Of a stretch of DNA of 64,000 bases, positions 36,050 to 47,519 are shown piece by piece. Origin of the DNA: Kineosporia mesophila (GTDB taxonomy: Bacteria; Actinomycetota; Actinomycetes; Actinomycetales; Kineosporiaceae); the NCBI RefSeq assembly GCF_021129235.1, contig NZ_JAJOMA010000002.1, forward strand, positions 124,001 through 188,000, in the 5' to 3' direction. How positions within the stretch are numbered: position 1 is the first letter of the stretch; the number at the start of each line of letters is the position of its first letter. Below the pieces are notes generated by a model. The model did no database searches, was not told the origin of the DNA, and saw nothing but the letters and a program-made list of their open reading frames with translations. The translations under genes and the position numbers were made by a program.

Positions 36050-37798
36050 ATGGATTCGTCCGACGGCCTGCGCGCCGGTGCTACCACGCACCGGCACCCG
36101 GACGAGGCGGTGCGCCTCGGTGAGCTGCTGTCCTCGTCCGTCGCCGCGCTCGACAACGGCCGCTGCGAGCGGGGCATCGACCTCTCGCGGGAGGCGATCA
36201 CGCTGTCGGGCCGGCTCGGCGACCGGCGGGCCGAGGCCGCCGCTCTGGGGCTGCTGGCCCGGCACCTGAGCCGGGCCGGCGACAACGAGCGCTGCAGCGA
36301 CGTCTGTGACCAGGCCGCCCAGGCCCTGCGGGCGCTGAACGACGAGACCGGGCTCGGCGAGATCCTCGTCGTGCAGGCCCTGGCGCTCAACGAGCTGGGG
36401 CTCTCCGAAGAGGCGCTGAACCGCCTGGCCGTCGCCCGCGAGGTGGCCGCCCGGCTGAACGACCGGCAGCTGCTGTTCTGGGTGCTCAACCGGATCGCGG
36501 TGGTGCACTCGGGCATGCAGGACTTCGCCCGGGCCAAGGAGTTCCAGCTCCGGGCCCTGGAACTGGCGTCCAGCCTGAACGTCGACGCCCGGTTCTGCAT
36601 CGTCAACAACATCGCGGACAACTCGATCGGGCTGTACCGGCGGCTGCTGGCCGACGGCGGCGCGGGCACCGCCGAGGCCGCGACGGCGCTGCGCGAGGGT
36701 CTCGACCACTCGGTGCGGGCCCTCGAGCTGTCGCAGCACCCCACCTCCGGCACGCCCTACCGGCAGTCGCTGGCCTGGGACAACCACGGCATGCTGCTGG
36801 CGCTGTCGGGTGACACGCGGGCCGGTCTGGCCGCCATCCTGCAGGCCCGGCGCATCGCTGTGGAGCACGGCTTCCAGTCCATGGAGGTCGCCACGCTGCA
36901 CCACGGCGCCTTCGTACAGCTGGAGCGGGGCGACGCCGCGCAGGCGGTCGGCGAGCTCACGGTCGCGCTGGCGCGGGCCACGGCGATGGGCGAGCTGGCC
37001 ACCCGGATGGAGATCGCCCAGGAGCTGTCCCGCGCGCTCGAGGCGACCGGGCAGTTCGAGAAGGCGCTGCACCACTACAAGGAGTTCACGGCGCTGGAGC
37101 GCCAGGTGAGTTCCGCCGTCGCCGCCACCCGGGCCCGGCGCCTGGAGCAGCTCGTCGAGGTGGACCACGCCCGGCTCGACGCCGCGGACGCCCGCACCGA
37201 GTCGCAGCTGTACCGCGAGCGCAGCCGGGCCCTCGAGATGGAGATCCAGGCGCTCGAGCGGCTCGCCGCCGACCTGGACCGGCGGGCCAACGCGGACTCG
37301 CTGACCGGGCTGTCCAACCGGCACCACATCGAGCACGAACTGCCCCGGCTGATCGACGAGGCGGCGGCGCAGGGCCGTCCGCTGAGCCTGGCGGTCGTCG
37401 ACATCGACCACTTCAAGCACGTCAACGACACCTGGGGTCATTCCGTGGGGGACGAGGTGCTGGTGGCCCTGGCGGCGCTGCTGCAGCGCTCCAGCCGCGG
37501 CGGTGACCTGGTCGGGCGGCTGGGCGGCGAGGAGTTCCTGATCGCCCTGACGGACCTCACCGAGCAGTCGGCGGTGGACGTGTGCCAGCGAGTGCGACGC
37601 AGTGTGCAGGACCACGACTGGTCCGTGGTTCGGCCGGGGCTGCGCGTCACGATCAGTATCGGGGTGTGCGACCTGGTGGTCGGTGACGATGTGCGGGCCC
37701 TGATCGACCGGGCCGACGAGCGGCTCTACCGGGCCAAGCGGGCCGGTCGCAACCGCGTCGAGTCGTATCCGGGCCGGGTGGGGAAGGAAGCCTCCTAG
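36050..37798 (+). CDS. TPR-containing diguanylate cyclase (GGEEF)
   Basis: Makes cyclic di-GMP from two GTP. 582 residues from ATG 36050, which has GGAGGGGG upstream (a GTG at 36011 is less likely). Residues about 15-370 are tetratricopeptide-like helical repeats (for example LGLSEEALNRLAVAREVAARL), then a coiled coil about 370-415, then the GGDEF domain from ADSLTGLSNRHHIEHEL. The active site is GGEEF at 492-496, an active variant, and an inhibitory RxxD site (RGGD, 483-486) sits at the canonical five-residue spacing, implying product inhibition. No membrane segment, so it is cytosolic and probably regulated by a partner bound to the TPR part. It is convergent with bldD, whose product binds c-di-GMP. 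Confidence 0.93.
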   Translation: MDSSDGLRAGATTHRHPDEAVRLGELLSSSVAALDNGRCERGIDLSREAITLSGRLGDRRAEAAALGLLARHLSRAGDNERCSDVCDQAAQALRALNDETGLGEILVVQALALNELGLSEEALNRLAVAREVAARLNDRQLLFWVLNRIAVVHSGMQDFARAKEFQLRALELASSLNVDARFCIVNNIADNSIGLYRRLLADGGAGTAEAATALREGLDHSVRALELSQHPTSGTPYRQSLAWDNHGMLLALSGDTRAGLAAILQARRIAVEHGFQSMEVATLHHGAFVQLERGDAAQAVGELTVALARATAMGELATRMEIAQELSRALEATGQFEKALHHYKEFTALERQVSSAVAATRARRLEQLVEVDHARLDAADARTESQLYRERSRALEMEIQALERLAADLDRRANADSLTGLSNRHHIEHELPRLIDEAAAQGRPLSLAVVDIDHFKHVNDTWGHSVGDEVLVALAALLQRSSRGGDLVGRLGGEEFLIALTDLTEQSAVDVCQRVRRSVQDHDWSVVRPGLRVTISIGVCDLVVGDDVRALIDRADERLYRAKRAGRNRVESYPGRVGKEAS

Positions 37799-37906
37799 GA
37801 GGCCCCTGGAGTGCCCTCAGAGGCTGCTTGAGGACGATGTGGTGCGCGGGGATGCCCGGTCGCCTTTGCGGGCCCCTGGGCCCCGGACCGGGAAGGCCCG
37901 AAAGCG

Positions 37907-37973
37907 TGATGTGACGGTGCCAGCCGCTCCTAGGTCCTCTCACGGACCAGGGGCTGCTCGCACCGCCACATCA
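37907..37973. other. Long imperfect inverted repeat, structured RNA or terminator
   Basis: TGATGTGACGGTG (37907-37919) pairs with CACCGCCACATCA (37961-37973) in 12 of 13 positions. Inside, GGTCC (37933-37937) pairs with GGACC (37944-37948) with further partial pairing between. It may end the cyclase transcript or be a small structured RNA. Confidence 0.45.
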
Positions 37974-38012
37974 TTGGTGGTTCGGGTGGAACCTAGGTGG
38001 AACGGTTGGGTC

Positions 38013-38039
38013 GAGGACGCCGGCCGCCCCGGCGTCCTC
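38013..38039. terminator. Bidirectional hairpin terminator between cyclase and bldD
   Basis: GAGGACGCCGG (38013-38023) pairs perfectly with CCGGCGTCCTC (38029-38039), 11 bp with a 5-base loop, between convergent genes. Confidence 0.7.
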
Positions 38040-38112
38040 TGCGGTGGAACTCCGCCCCTCCCTCACTCAGGGCGGAGGTGGTGCCGTGGGCAGCGTTCCC
38101 AGGGTTCCTGGA

Positions 38113-38610
38113 TCAGTCTTCCTGGGCGACCGCGCGGCGGGCGTCCGCGTTGAGGACCCCCCACGTGATCAGCTGCTCGGCCAGTACGGCCGGCGGAACG
38201 TCGTAGATCACCGCGAGCGTGCGCAGGTCATCGGTCCGGATCGAGAGGACCTTGCCGTTGTAGTCGCCGCGCTGACCCTGGATCGTCGCCGCGTAACGGG
38301 CCAGGGGGCCCGCCTTCTCCGCCGGGACGGACTGCAGCCGCTCGAGGTCGAGCACGAGCTTCGGCGGGGGTTCACTGCTCCCCGTCGGAGCCGCGTCAGG
38401 CAACAGGGCCTGGACCGGGACGCCGTAGAAATCAGCGAGCTCCGCGAGCCGCTGAACCGTGACCGCCCGGTCGCCGCGCTCGTACGATCCGACCACGACC
38501 GCCTTCCAGCGACCTTCGGACTTCTCTTCCACCCCATGAAGGGACAGCCCCTGCTGGGTGCGGATCCCACGCAGGCGGGCGCCGAGCGCCCTGGCGTAAT
38601 CAGATGCCAT
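38113..38610 (-). CDS. bldD: Developmental master regulator BldD (c-di-GMP-responsive)
   Basis: XRE-type repressor that in Streptomyces holds back sporulation genes when dimerised by tetrameric c-di-GMP. 165 residues from ATG 38610 (MASDYARALGARLRGIRTQQ); an upstream ATG at 38625 is in frame. N-terminal helix-turn-helix GLSLHGVEEKSEGRWKAVVV is nearly identical to Streptomyces BldD. The C-terminal domain keeps both ligand motifs: RGD at 114-116 and RTDD (RxxD) at 125-128. The position between nusB and pyrR matches Streptomyces synteny. A BldD-box-like palindrome lies just upstream, suggesting autoregulation. Confidence 0.95.
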   Translation of the reverse strand: MASDYARALGARLRGIRTQQGLSLHGVEEKSEGRWKAVVVGSYERGDRAVTVQRLAELADFYGVPVQALLPDAAPTGSSEPPPKLVLDLERLQSVPAEKAGPLARYAATIQGQRGDYNGKVLSIRTDDLRTLAVIYDVPPAVLAEQLITWGVLNADARRAVAQED

Positions 38611-38621
38611 GCCGATGATAG

Positions 38622-38634
38622 TCACGGAGAGTCA
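38622..38634 (-). promoter_or_regulatory. BldD-box-like palindrome upstream of bldD
   Basis: TCAC-GGAGA-GTCA on the + strand (TGAC-TCTCC-GTGA on the coding strand) fits the BldD consensus TNAC-N-GTNA. It starts 12 bases before the bldD ATG. BldD represses its own gene in Streptomyces, so autoregulation is a reasonable reading. Confidence 0.45.
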
Positions 38635-38730
38635 CTGACTCCGTCAAGTCACATTGGGAAAGTTTTCGAAGGAATTCGCCACTCGGCGTAGGCGAAGAGG
38701 GTCCGAGCTACACGGCCGGTCACCGGCTGG

Positions 38731-38736
38731 TAGCCT
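38731..38736 (+). promoter_or_regulatory. -10 box TAGCCT, possible promoter of the pyr operon
   Basis: TAGCCT fits TANNNT and would start a leader of about 80 bases that contains the PyrR-binding hairpin. No convincing -35. Confidence 0.3.
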
Positions 38737-38777
38737 CCGGGGGCCGAAAGGCGCTCCAAAACGCCATCAGCGACCAG

Positions 38778-38812
38778 TCCTTTAACGATCCGTCCCGTGA
38801 GGCGGAGAAGGA
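38778..38812 (+). promoter_or_regulatory. PyrR-binding RNA hairpin overlapping the pyrR ribosome site
   Basis: TCCTT (38778-38782) pairs with AAGGA (38808-38812) and CCG with CGG around the loop TCCCGTGAGG, which has the PyrR-site pattern (UCC ... GAGG). The 3' arm merges into the purine-rich GGAGAAGGAGGGGG ribosome site before ATG 38825. No terminator or antiterminator alternative is visible, so PyrR bound with UMP probably blocks translation, as reported for mycobacteria. Confidence 0.65.
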
Positions 38813-38824
38813 GGGGGTCGACAC

Positions 38825-39442
38825 ATGTCGCCCGCACGCCCTGCCCAGAGCTCACCCAGCGCACCGGAAGATCCACCCGTCGTGAACGACGGGGTGGAGG
38901 TCGTCCGGGCCGTCCTGGAACCCGCCGAGATCAGCCGCGCCCTGTCCCGCATCGCCCACGAGGTGCTGGAGCGGAACAAGGGTGCCGAGCACCTCGTCCT
39001 CCTGGGGATCCCCACCCGAGGTGTGACCCTCGCCCACCGTCTCGCCGCGCGCCTGGCCTCGATCGAGGGCACCGAGGTCCCGGTGGGCACCCTCGACGTC
39101 ACCATGCACCGCGACGACCTGCGCCGGCAGGCCTTCCGCACGATCGCGCGCACCGACCTGCCCGAGGGCGGCATCGACGACCAGATCGTGGTGCTGGTGG
39201 ACGACGTGCTCTACTCCGGCCGCACGATCCGCGCCGCCCTGGACGCGCTGTCCGAGTTCGGCCGCCCGCGCGCCGTGCGCCTGGCCGTGCTGGTCGACCG
39301 GGGCCACCGCGAGCTGCCGATCCGCGCCGACCATGTGGGTAAGAACCTGCCCACGTCCACGCTGGAACGCGTGCGGGTGCGGCTGAGCGAGGTCGACGGG
39401 GGAGAGGACGTCGTGAGCATCACCGGAGGTGTGGCCAAGTGA
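38825..39442 (+). CDS. pyrR: Pyrimidine operon regulator PyrR / uracil phosphoribosyltransferase
   Basis: RNA-binding attenuator protein that senses UMP and keeps phosphoribosyltransferase activity. 205 residues with a 25-residue Pro/Ser-rich N-terminal extension, then [16 protein letters not shown], the PRPP loop [18 protein letters not shown], and the basic RNA-binding face (MHRDDLRRQ). First gene of the operon; its stop overlaps the pyrB GTG. Confidence 0.96.
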   Translation: MSPARPAQSSPSAPEDPPVVNDGVEVVRAVLEPAEISRALSRIAHEVLERNKGAEHLVLLGIPTRGVTLAHRLAARLASIEGTEVPVGTLDVTMHRDDLRRQAFRTIARTDLPEGGIDDQIVVLVDDVLYSGRTIRAALDALSEFGRPRAVRLAVLVDRGHRELPIRADHVGKNLPTSTLERVRVRLSEVDGGEDVVSITGGVAK

Positions 39443-40401
39443 GGCACCTGCTCTCCACCGCCGATCTGTCGCAGGCCGAGGCCATCCAGATCCTCGACGT
39501 CGCCGACCAGATGGCGGCCACGCAGAAGCGCGAGATCAAGAAGCTGCCGACCCTGCGCGGCCGCACCGTGGTGAATCTCTTCTACGAGGACTCCACGCGC
39601 ACCCGGATCTCGTTCGAGGCCGCGGCCAAGCGCCTGTCGGCCGATGTGATCAATTTCTCGGCGAAGGGATCGAGTGTCTCCAAGGGCGAGAGCCTCAAGG
39701 ACACGGCCCTGACCCTGAAGGCCATGGGGGCCGACGCGGTCGTCGTCCGCCATTCGGTCTCCGGGGCACCGCACCGGCTGGCCCACGCGGGCTGGATCGA
39801 CGGCACCATCGTCAACGCCGGCGACGGCACGCACGAGCACCCCACCCAGGCCCTCCTGGACGCCTACACGCTGCGCCAGCGGCTGGTGCCCGACGCGATC
39901 GGCGCCGACCTCAAGGGCAAGCGGGTCGCGATCGTCGGCGACGTGCTGCACAGCCGGGTGGCGCGCTCGAACGTGACCCTGCTGAACACCCTGGGCGCCG
40001 AGGTGGTGCTGGTCACGCCACCGACGTTGCTACCGGTGGGGATCGATCACTGGCCGTGCACGACCTCGTACGATCTGGACGACGTGGTGAACGGTGGCCA
40101 CGGCGACCTGGACGCGGTGATGATGCTGCGGGTGCAGCGGGAGCGCATGCACGACGCGTTCTTCCCCAGCGCCCGCGAGTACTCCCGCCGCTACGGGCTC
40201 GACGCCCGCCGGATGAACCGGCTGCCCGAGGGCGCGCTGGTCATGCACCCCGGGCCGATGAACCGCGGCCTGGAGATCACCGCCGAGGCGGCGGACTCGC
40301 CGCGCTCCACCATCGTCGAGCAGGTGGCCAACGGGGTCGCCGTGCGGATGGCCGTTCTCTACCTGCTCCTGTCCGGGCAGGCCGAAGGAAAGGACGCCTG
40401 A
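39439..40401 (+). CDS. pyrB: Aspartate carbamoyltransferase catalytic subunit
   Basis: Joins carbamoyl phosphate and aspartate. 320 residues, GTG start inside the pyrR stop. Shows the carbamoyl phosphate loop [26 protein letters not shown] (catalytic Lys loop), [11 protein letters not shown] and [10 protein letters not shown]. No regulatory pyrI gene follows; pyrC does, as in other Actinobacteria. Confidence 0.98.
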   Translation: MRHLLSTADLSQAEAIQILDVADQMAATQKREIKKLPTLRGRTVVNLFYEDSTRTRISFEAAAKRLSADVINFSAKGSSVSKGESLKDTALTLKAMGADAVVVRHSVSGAPHRLAHAGWIDGTIVNAGDGTHEHPTQALLDAYTLRQRLVPDAIGADLKGKRVAIVGDVLHSRVARSNVTLLNTLGAEVVLVTPPTLLPVGIDHWPCTTSYDLDDVVNGGHGDLDAVMMLRVQRERMHDAFFPSAREYSRRYGLDARRMNRLPEGALVMHPGPMNRGLEITAEAADSPRSTIVEQVANGVAVRMAVLYLLLSGQAEGKDA

Positions 40402-41708
40402 TGGGCTCCTACGTGATCAAGGGCGCCCGTCCGCTGGGCGGTCCGGCGACCGACATCCTGATCGAGGACGGTCTGGTCACCCAGGTCGGCCCCGTCACCG
40501 CGAGCGGTGCCCAGGTGATCGACGCGGACGGGCTGATCGCCCTGCCGGGTCTGGTCGACCTGCACACCCACCTGCGCGAACCCGGCCGGGAAGACGCCGA
40601 GACGGTCGAGACCGGCACCCGGGCCGCCGCGATGGGCGGCTGGACGGCCGTGCACGCCATGGCCAACACCGATCCGGTGGCCGACACCGCCGGCGTGGTC
40701 GAGCAGGTCTGGCGGCTGGGCCGCGAGTACGGCTGGGTCGACGTCCGCCCGGTCGGCGCGGTCACCGTCGGACTGGCCGGTGAGCGCCTGGCCGAGCTCG
40801 GCGCGATGGCCGACTCCGCCGCCGGCGTGCGGGTGTTCTCCGACGACGGCCACTGCGTCTGGGACCCGGTACTGATGCGCCGCGCCCTGGAGTACGTGAA
40901 GGCCTTCGACGGGGTCGTCGCCCAGCACGCCCAGGAACCGCGCCTGACCGAGGGCGCGCAGATGCACGAGGGGTCGGTGTCGGCCGAGCTCGGCCTGACC
41001 GGCTGGCCGGCCGTCGCCGAGGAGGCGATCATCGCCCGCGACGTGCTGCTGGCCGGGCACGTCGGCTCCCGCCTGCACGTCTGCCACGTCTCCACCGCCG
41101 GGTCGGTCGAGATCCTGCGCTGGGCCAAGGGCCGCGGCATCGACGTCACGGCCGAGGTCACGCCGCACCACCTGCTGCTGACCGACGAGCTGGTGCGCAG
41201 CTACGACCCGGTGTTCAAGGTCAACCCGCCGCTGCGCACCGCCGCCGACGTCCAGGCCGTGCGCGAGGCCCTGGCCGACGGCACGATCGACATCGTCGCC
41301 ACCGACCACGCCCCGCACCCGGTCGAGGCCAAGGACTGCGAGTGGGGCGTCGCCTCGATGGGCATGACCGGCCTGGAGACCGCGCTGTCGATCGTGCAGG
41401 AGGCCATGGTCGACACCGGCCTGCTGACCTGGGACCAGGTCGCGGACCGGATGTCGGTCAAGCCCGCCCGGATCGGTCGGGTCGCGAGCCAGGGCCGCCC
41501 GATCGCGGCCGGCGAGCCCGCCCACCTGACCCTGGTCGACCCCACCGCCCGGTGGGAATGCGATCCTGCAACCCAGGCCACGATGGGCCGTAACTCTCCG
41601 GTGCGGGGCCGGACGATGCACGGTCGTGTCGTGGCGACCATCTACGCGGGACGCCCGACCGTTCTGGACGGCGTCCTCAACGAGGCTCTTTCGGAGGTGC
41701 CGCTGTGA
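40401..41708 (+). CDS. pyrC: Dihydroorotase
   Basis: Zinc amidohydrolase forming dihydroorotate. 435 residues from ATG 40401, overlapping pyrB by one base. Metal motif [10 protein letters not shown], second-shell [22 protein letters not shown], and catalytic Asp in [13 protein letters not shown]. Class I (long) dihydroorotase. Overlaps carA by 4 bases. Confidence 0.97.
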   Translation: MGSYVIKGARPLGGPATDILIEDGLVTQVGPVTASGAQVIDADGLIALPGLVDLHTHLREPGREDAETVETGTRAAAMGGWTAVHAMANTDPVADTAGVVEQVWRLGREYGWVDVRPVGAVTVGLAGERLAELGAMADSAAGVRVFSDDGHCVWDPVLMRRALEYVKAFDGVVAQHAQEPRLTEGAQMHEGSVSAELGLTGWPAVAEEAIIARDVLLAGHVGSRLHVCHVSTAGSVEILRWAKGRGIDVTAEVTPHHLLLTDELVRSYDPVFKVNPPLRTAADVQAVREALADGTIDIVATDHAPHPVEAKDCEWGVASMGMTGLETALSIVQEAMVDTGLLTWDQVADRMSVKPARIGRVASQGRPIAAGEPAHLTLVDPTARWECDPATQATMGRNSPVRGRTMHGRVVATIYAGRPTVLDGVLNEALSEVPL

Positions 41709-42824
41709 CATCCGTCCCCGCAGTCCTCGTGCTCGAGGACGGGACCAGCTGGCGCGGACGCGCCTACGGTGCCGTCGGCAGCACGGTCGGCGAGGCGGTG
41801 TTCTCCACCGGGATGACCGGTTACCAGGAGACGCTGACCGACCCGTCGTACCACCGCCAGGTGGTCGTCATGACCGCGCCGCACATCGGGAACACCGGTG
41901 TCAACGACGAGGACAACGAGTCCTCGAAGATCTGGGTGGCCGGGTACGTCGTCCGTGACCCCGCGCGCCGTTCCTCGAACTGGCGCGCGCAGCGCGAGCT
42001 GCCCGGCGAGCTGTCCGCGCAGGGGGTCGTGGGCATCTCCCACGTCGACACCCGCGCCATCACGCGTCACCTGCGCGAGCGGGGCGCGATGCGGGTCGGG
42101 ATCTTCTCGGGCCCCGACCTGCCCGCCGACGACGCCCTGCTCCAGCAGGTGCGTCAGGCCCCGGAGATGAGCGGCGCCTCGCTGGCCGACCAGGTCAGCA
42201 CCGCCGAGCGCTACGTGGTGCCGGCCGTCGGCGACAGGCGGTTCACCGTGGCCGCGATCGACCTCGGCATCAAGGCGATGACGCCGCACCGGATGTCGCA
42301 GCGCGGCATCGAGACCCACGTGCTGCCCTCGACCGCCACCCTGGACGACGTGCTCGCCGCGAACCCCGACGGCGTGTTCTTCTCCAACGGCCCGGGCGAC
42401 CCCTCGACCATGCAGGAGCAGATCGGCCTGCTGAAAGAGGTGCTGGACCGGCGGATCCCGTTCTTCGGCATCTGCTTCGGCAACCAGATCCTGGGCCACG
42501 CCCTCGACCTGGGCACCTACAAGCTGGGCTACGGCCACCGCGGCATCAATCAGCCGGTGATGGACCGCACCACCGGCCGGGTCGAGGTCACCGCGCACAA
42601 CCACGGTTTCGCCGTCGACGCGCCCCGGGACGGCACCTTCGCCACCCCGTTCGGGTCGGCGCAGGTGAGCCATGTCTGCCTCAACGACGACGTCGTCGAA
42701 GGTCTCAATCTTGTTGACGGGCCTGCATTCTCGGTGCAGTACCACCCCGAGGCGGCAGCCGGCCCGCACGATGCGGGCTACCTGTTCGACCGTTTCGCCG
42801 ATCTGATGGGGGAGCACAGCGCCG

Positions 42825-42841
<17 letters not shown>
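41705..42841 (+). CDS. carA: Carbamoyl-phosphate synthase small (glutaminase) subunit
   Basis: Hydrolyses glutamine and channels ammonia to CarB. 378 residues; GTG start. N-terminal CPSase domain ([18 protein letters not shown]) and class I amidotransferase with [10 protein letters not shown], the nucleophile Cys in [12 protein letters not shown], and the His-Glu pair in [14 protein letters not shown]. Overlaps carB by 17 bases. Confidence 0.98.
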
Positions 42842-46141
<3,300 letters not shown>

Positions 46142-46145
<4 letters not shown>

Positions 46146-46996
46146 CCTCGTCGCCGGCTGTTTCCTTCGGGTCGAGATTGAGGACGTCGGTCGGCTCGCG
46201 GGGGGCTCTGTGTGTCGGGATCGACCCGCACCCGGCGCTGCTGGCGCAGTGGGGTCTGTCCGACGACGTGGCCGGGCTCGAGCGTTTCACCCTGACCGTG
46301 GTGGAGGCCCTGGCCGACCGGGTCGCGGTGATCAAGCCGCAGGCCGCGTTCTTCGAGCGGTTCGGCTCGGCCGGCGTGGCGGTGCTGGAGAGGGCCCTGG
46401 TGGGCATCCGGGACGGCGGTGCGCTGAGCATCGTCGACGCCAAGCGCGGCGACATCGGATCGACCATGGCCGCCTACGCCGACGCGTTCGCGGGGCCGGG
46501 CTCGCCGCTGGCCGGTGACGCGGTGACGGTCTCGCCGTTCCTCGGATTCGGCTCGCTGCGGCCACTTCTCGACCTGGCCGCGGCCAGCGGCACGGGGGTG
46601 TTCGTGCTGGCCCTGACCTCCAACCCGGAGGGCGGGCAGGTGCAGCACGCCCGGCAGCCGGACGGGAAGACCGTGGCGCAGACCGTGATCGACGCGGTGG
46701 CCGCGGAGAACGCCGGGGCCTCGCCGACCGGTTCCGTCGGGGTCGTGGTCGGCGCGACGGTCACCGGAGTGGGCCGCGAGCACGACCTCTCGGCGATCAA
46801 CGGCCCGATCCTGGCCCCCGGTATCGGGGCTCAGGGGGCCACGCCGGACGACCTGCGCGCAGTGTTCGGCGCGGCCCGGGACCAGGTGCTGCCCAACTCC
46901 TCGCGCGAGGTGCTGGGCGCGGGGCCGGGTGTGGCGGGGCTGCGGGAGGCCGCCGCCCGGTCGGTGGACGCCGTGGAGAAGGCCCTGCGGGCCTGA
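46142..46996 (+). CDS. pyrF: Orotidine 5'-phosphate decarboxylase (type 2)
   Basis: Last step to UMP. 284 residues of the long type found in Actinobacteria: [16 protein letters not shown], the catalytic [17 protein letters not shown], and [17 protein letters not shown] overlaps the carB stop. A strong terminator follows, closing the pyrR-to-pyrF operon; pyrD and pyrE are not in this window. Confidence 0.97.
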
Positions 46997-47026
46997 CCCC
47001 CCGCTGACCCTGTACTGATCGACCGG

Positions 47027-47065
47027 AACGCCCGGTCGCCGGATCTTTCCGGCGGCCGGGCGTTT
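47027..47065 (+). terminator. Terminator of the pyr operon
   Basis: AACGCCCGG-T-CGCCGG (47027-47042) pairs with CCGGCG-G-CCGGGCGTT (47049-47064) with one internal mismatch, loop ATCTTT, followed by TTTCTG. Confidence 0.9.
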
Positions 47066-47519
47066 CTGTGTCCGGTTCGTGGCGGGAGGTCCGGGAACGG
47101 GACTTCTCTCAGCGTTTTACTGATGACGGAGAGCAAGAAACGACAGTTGACGGTTAGAAGACTGTCGAGTCCGTATGTATCCGCACACTCTGCGTAAACC
47201 GCACTTGACGCCCATAACTCAGCAGTGACAATGTTGCACCCCTCAGGGCCACATCCGTATCAAATCGGATGCGGCACAACGGGTGTGCCCACGGCGCCCG
47301 AGATCCCCCCTGTACTTGCTCACCATGCCGGAAACGTTCACACGGACCCGGACTCAGGAGATCGTCACTGCCCGACGGAATGCGAGCCTTCTTTTTGCGC
47401 GCTGGGTGATGGCTCCCAGCCTGCGGCAGCTCGTGGCCCGTCCCACCCCCTAGCTCCTGGAGGGTGGAGGGCGTGGCCCGTACCCTCGGTCCCGGGGTTC
47501 GGGAAGGAATGCCGTCTCG
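47066..47519. other. Long upstream region of the conservon
   Basis: About 450 bases without a credible gene before cvnA. Two TTGACG hexamers (near 47146 and 47204) are candidate -35 elements, with weak -10s. An imperfect inverted repeat, GCCACATCCG with CGGATGCGGC, spans about 47248-47275. The A/T content near 47110-47230 is higher than around it, as expected for a promoter region. A GGGAAGGA ribosome site precedes the ATG. Confidence 0.45.

Larger units (their letters stand above)
37799..38112. other. Non-coding stretch between the convergent cyclase and bldD genes
   Basis: About 310 bases without a credible gene. It holds a long imperfect hairpin (37907-37973) and a perfect one (38013-38039), given separately; the rest is GC-rich sequence with nothing recognised. 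Confidence 0.6.

Noticed and set aside
47340-47380. FliA-like motif upstream of cvnA (CTCAGG ... CCCGAC)
   Set aside because: Spacing is 14 instead of 15-17 and the second element lacks both G1 and the final A/T, so it does not fit the pil motif.
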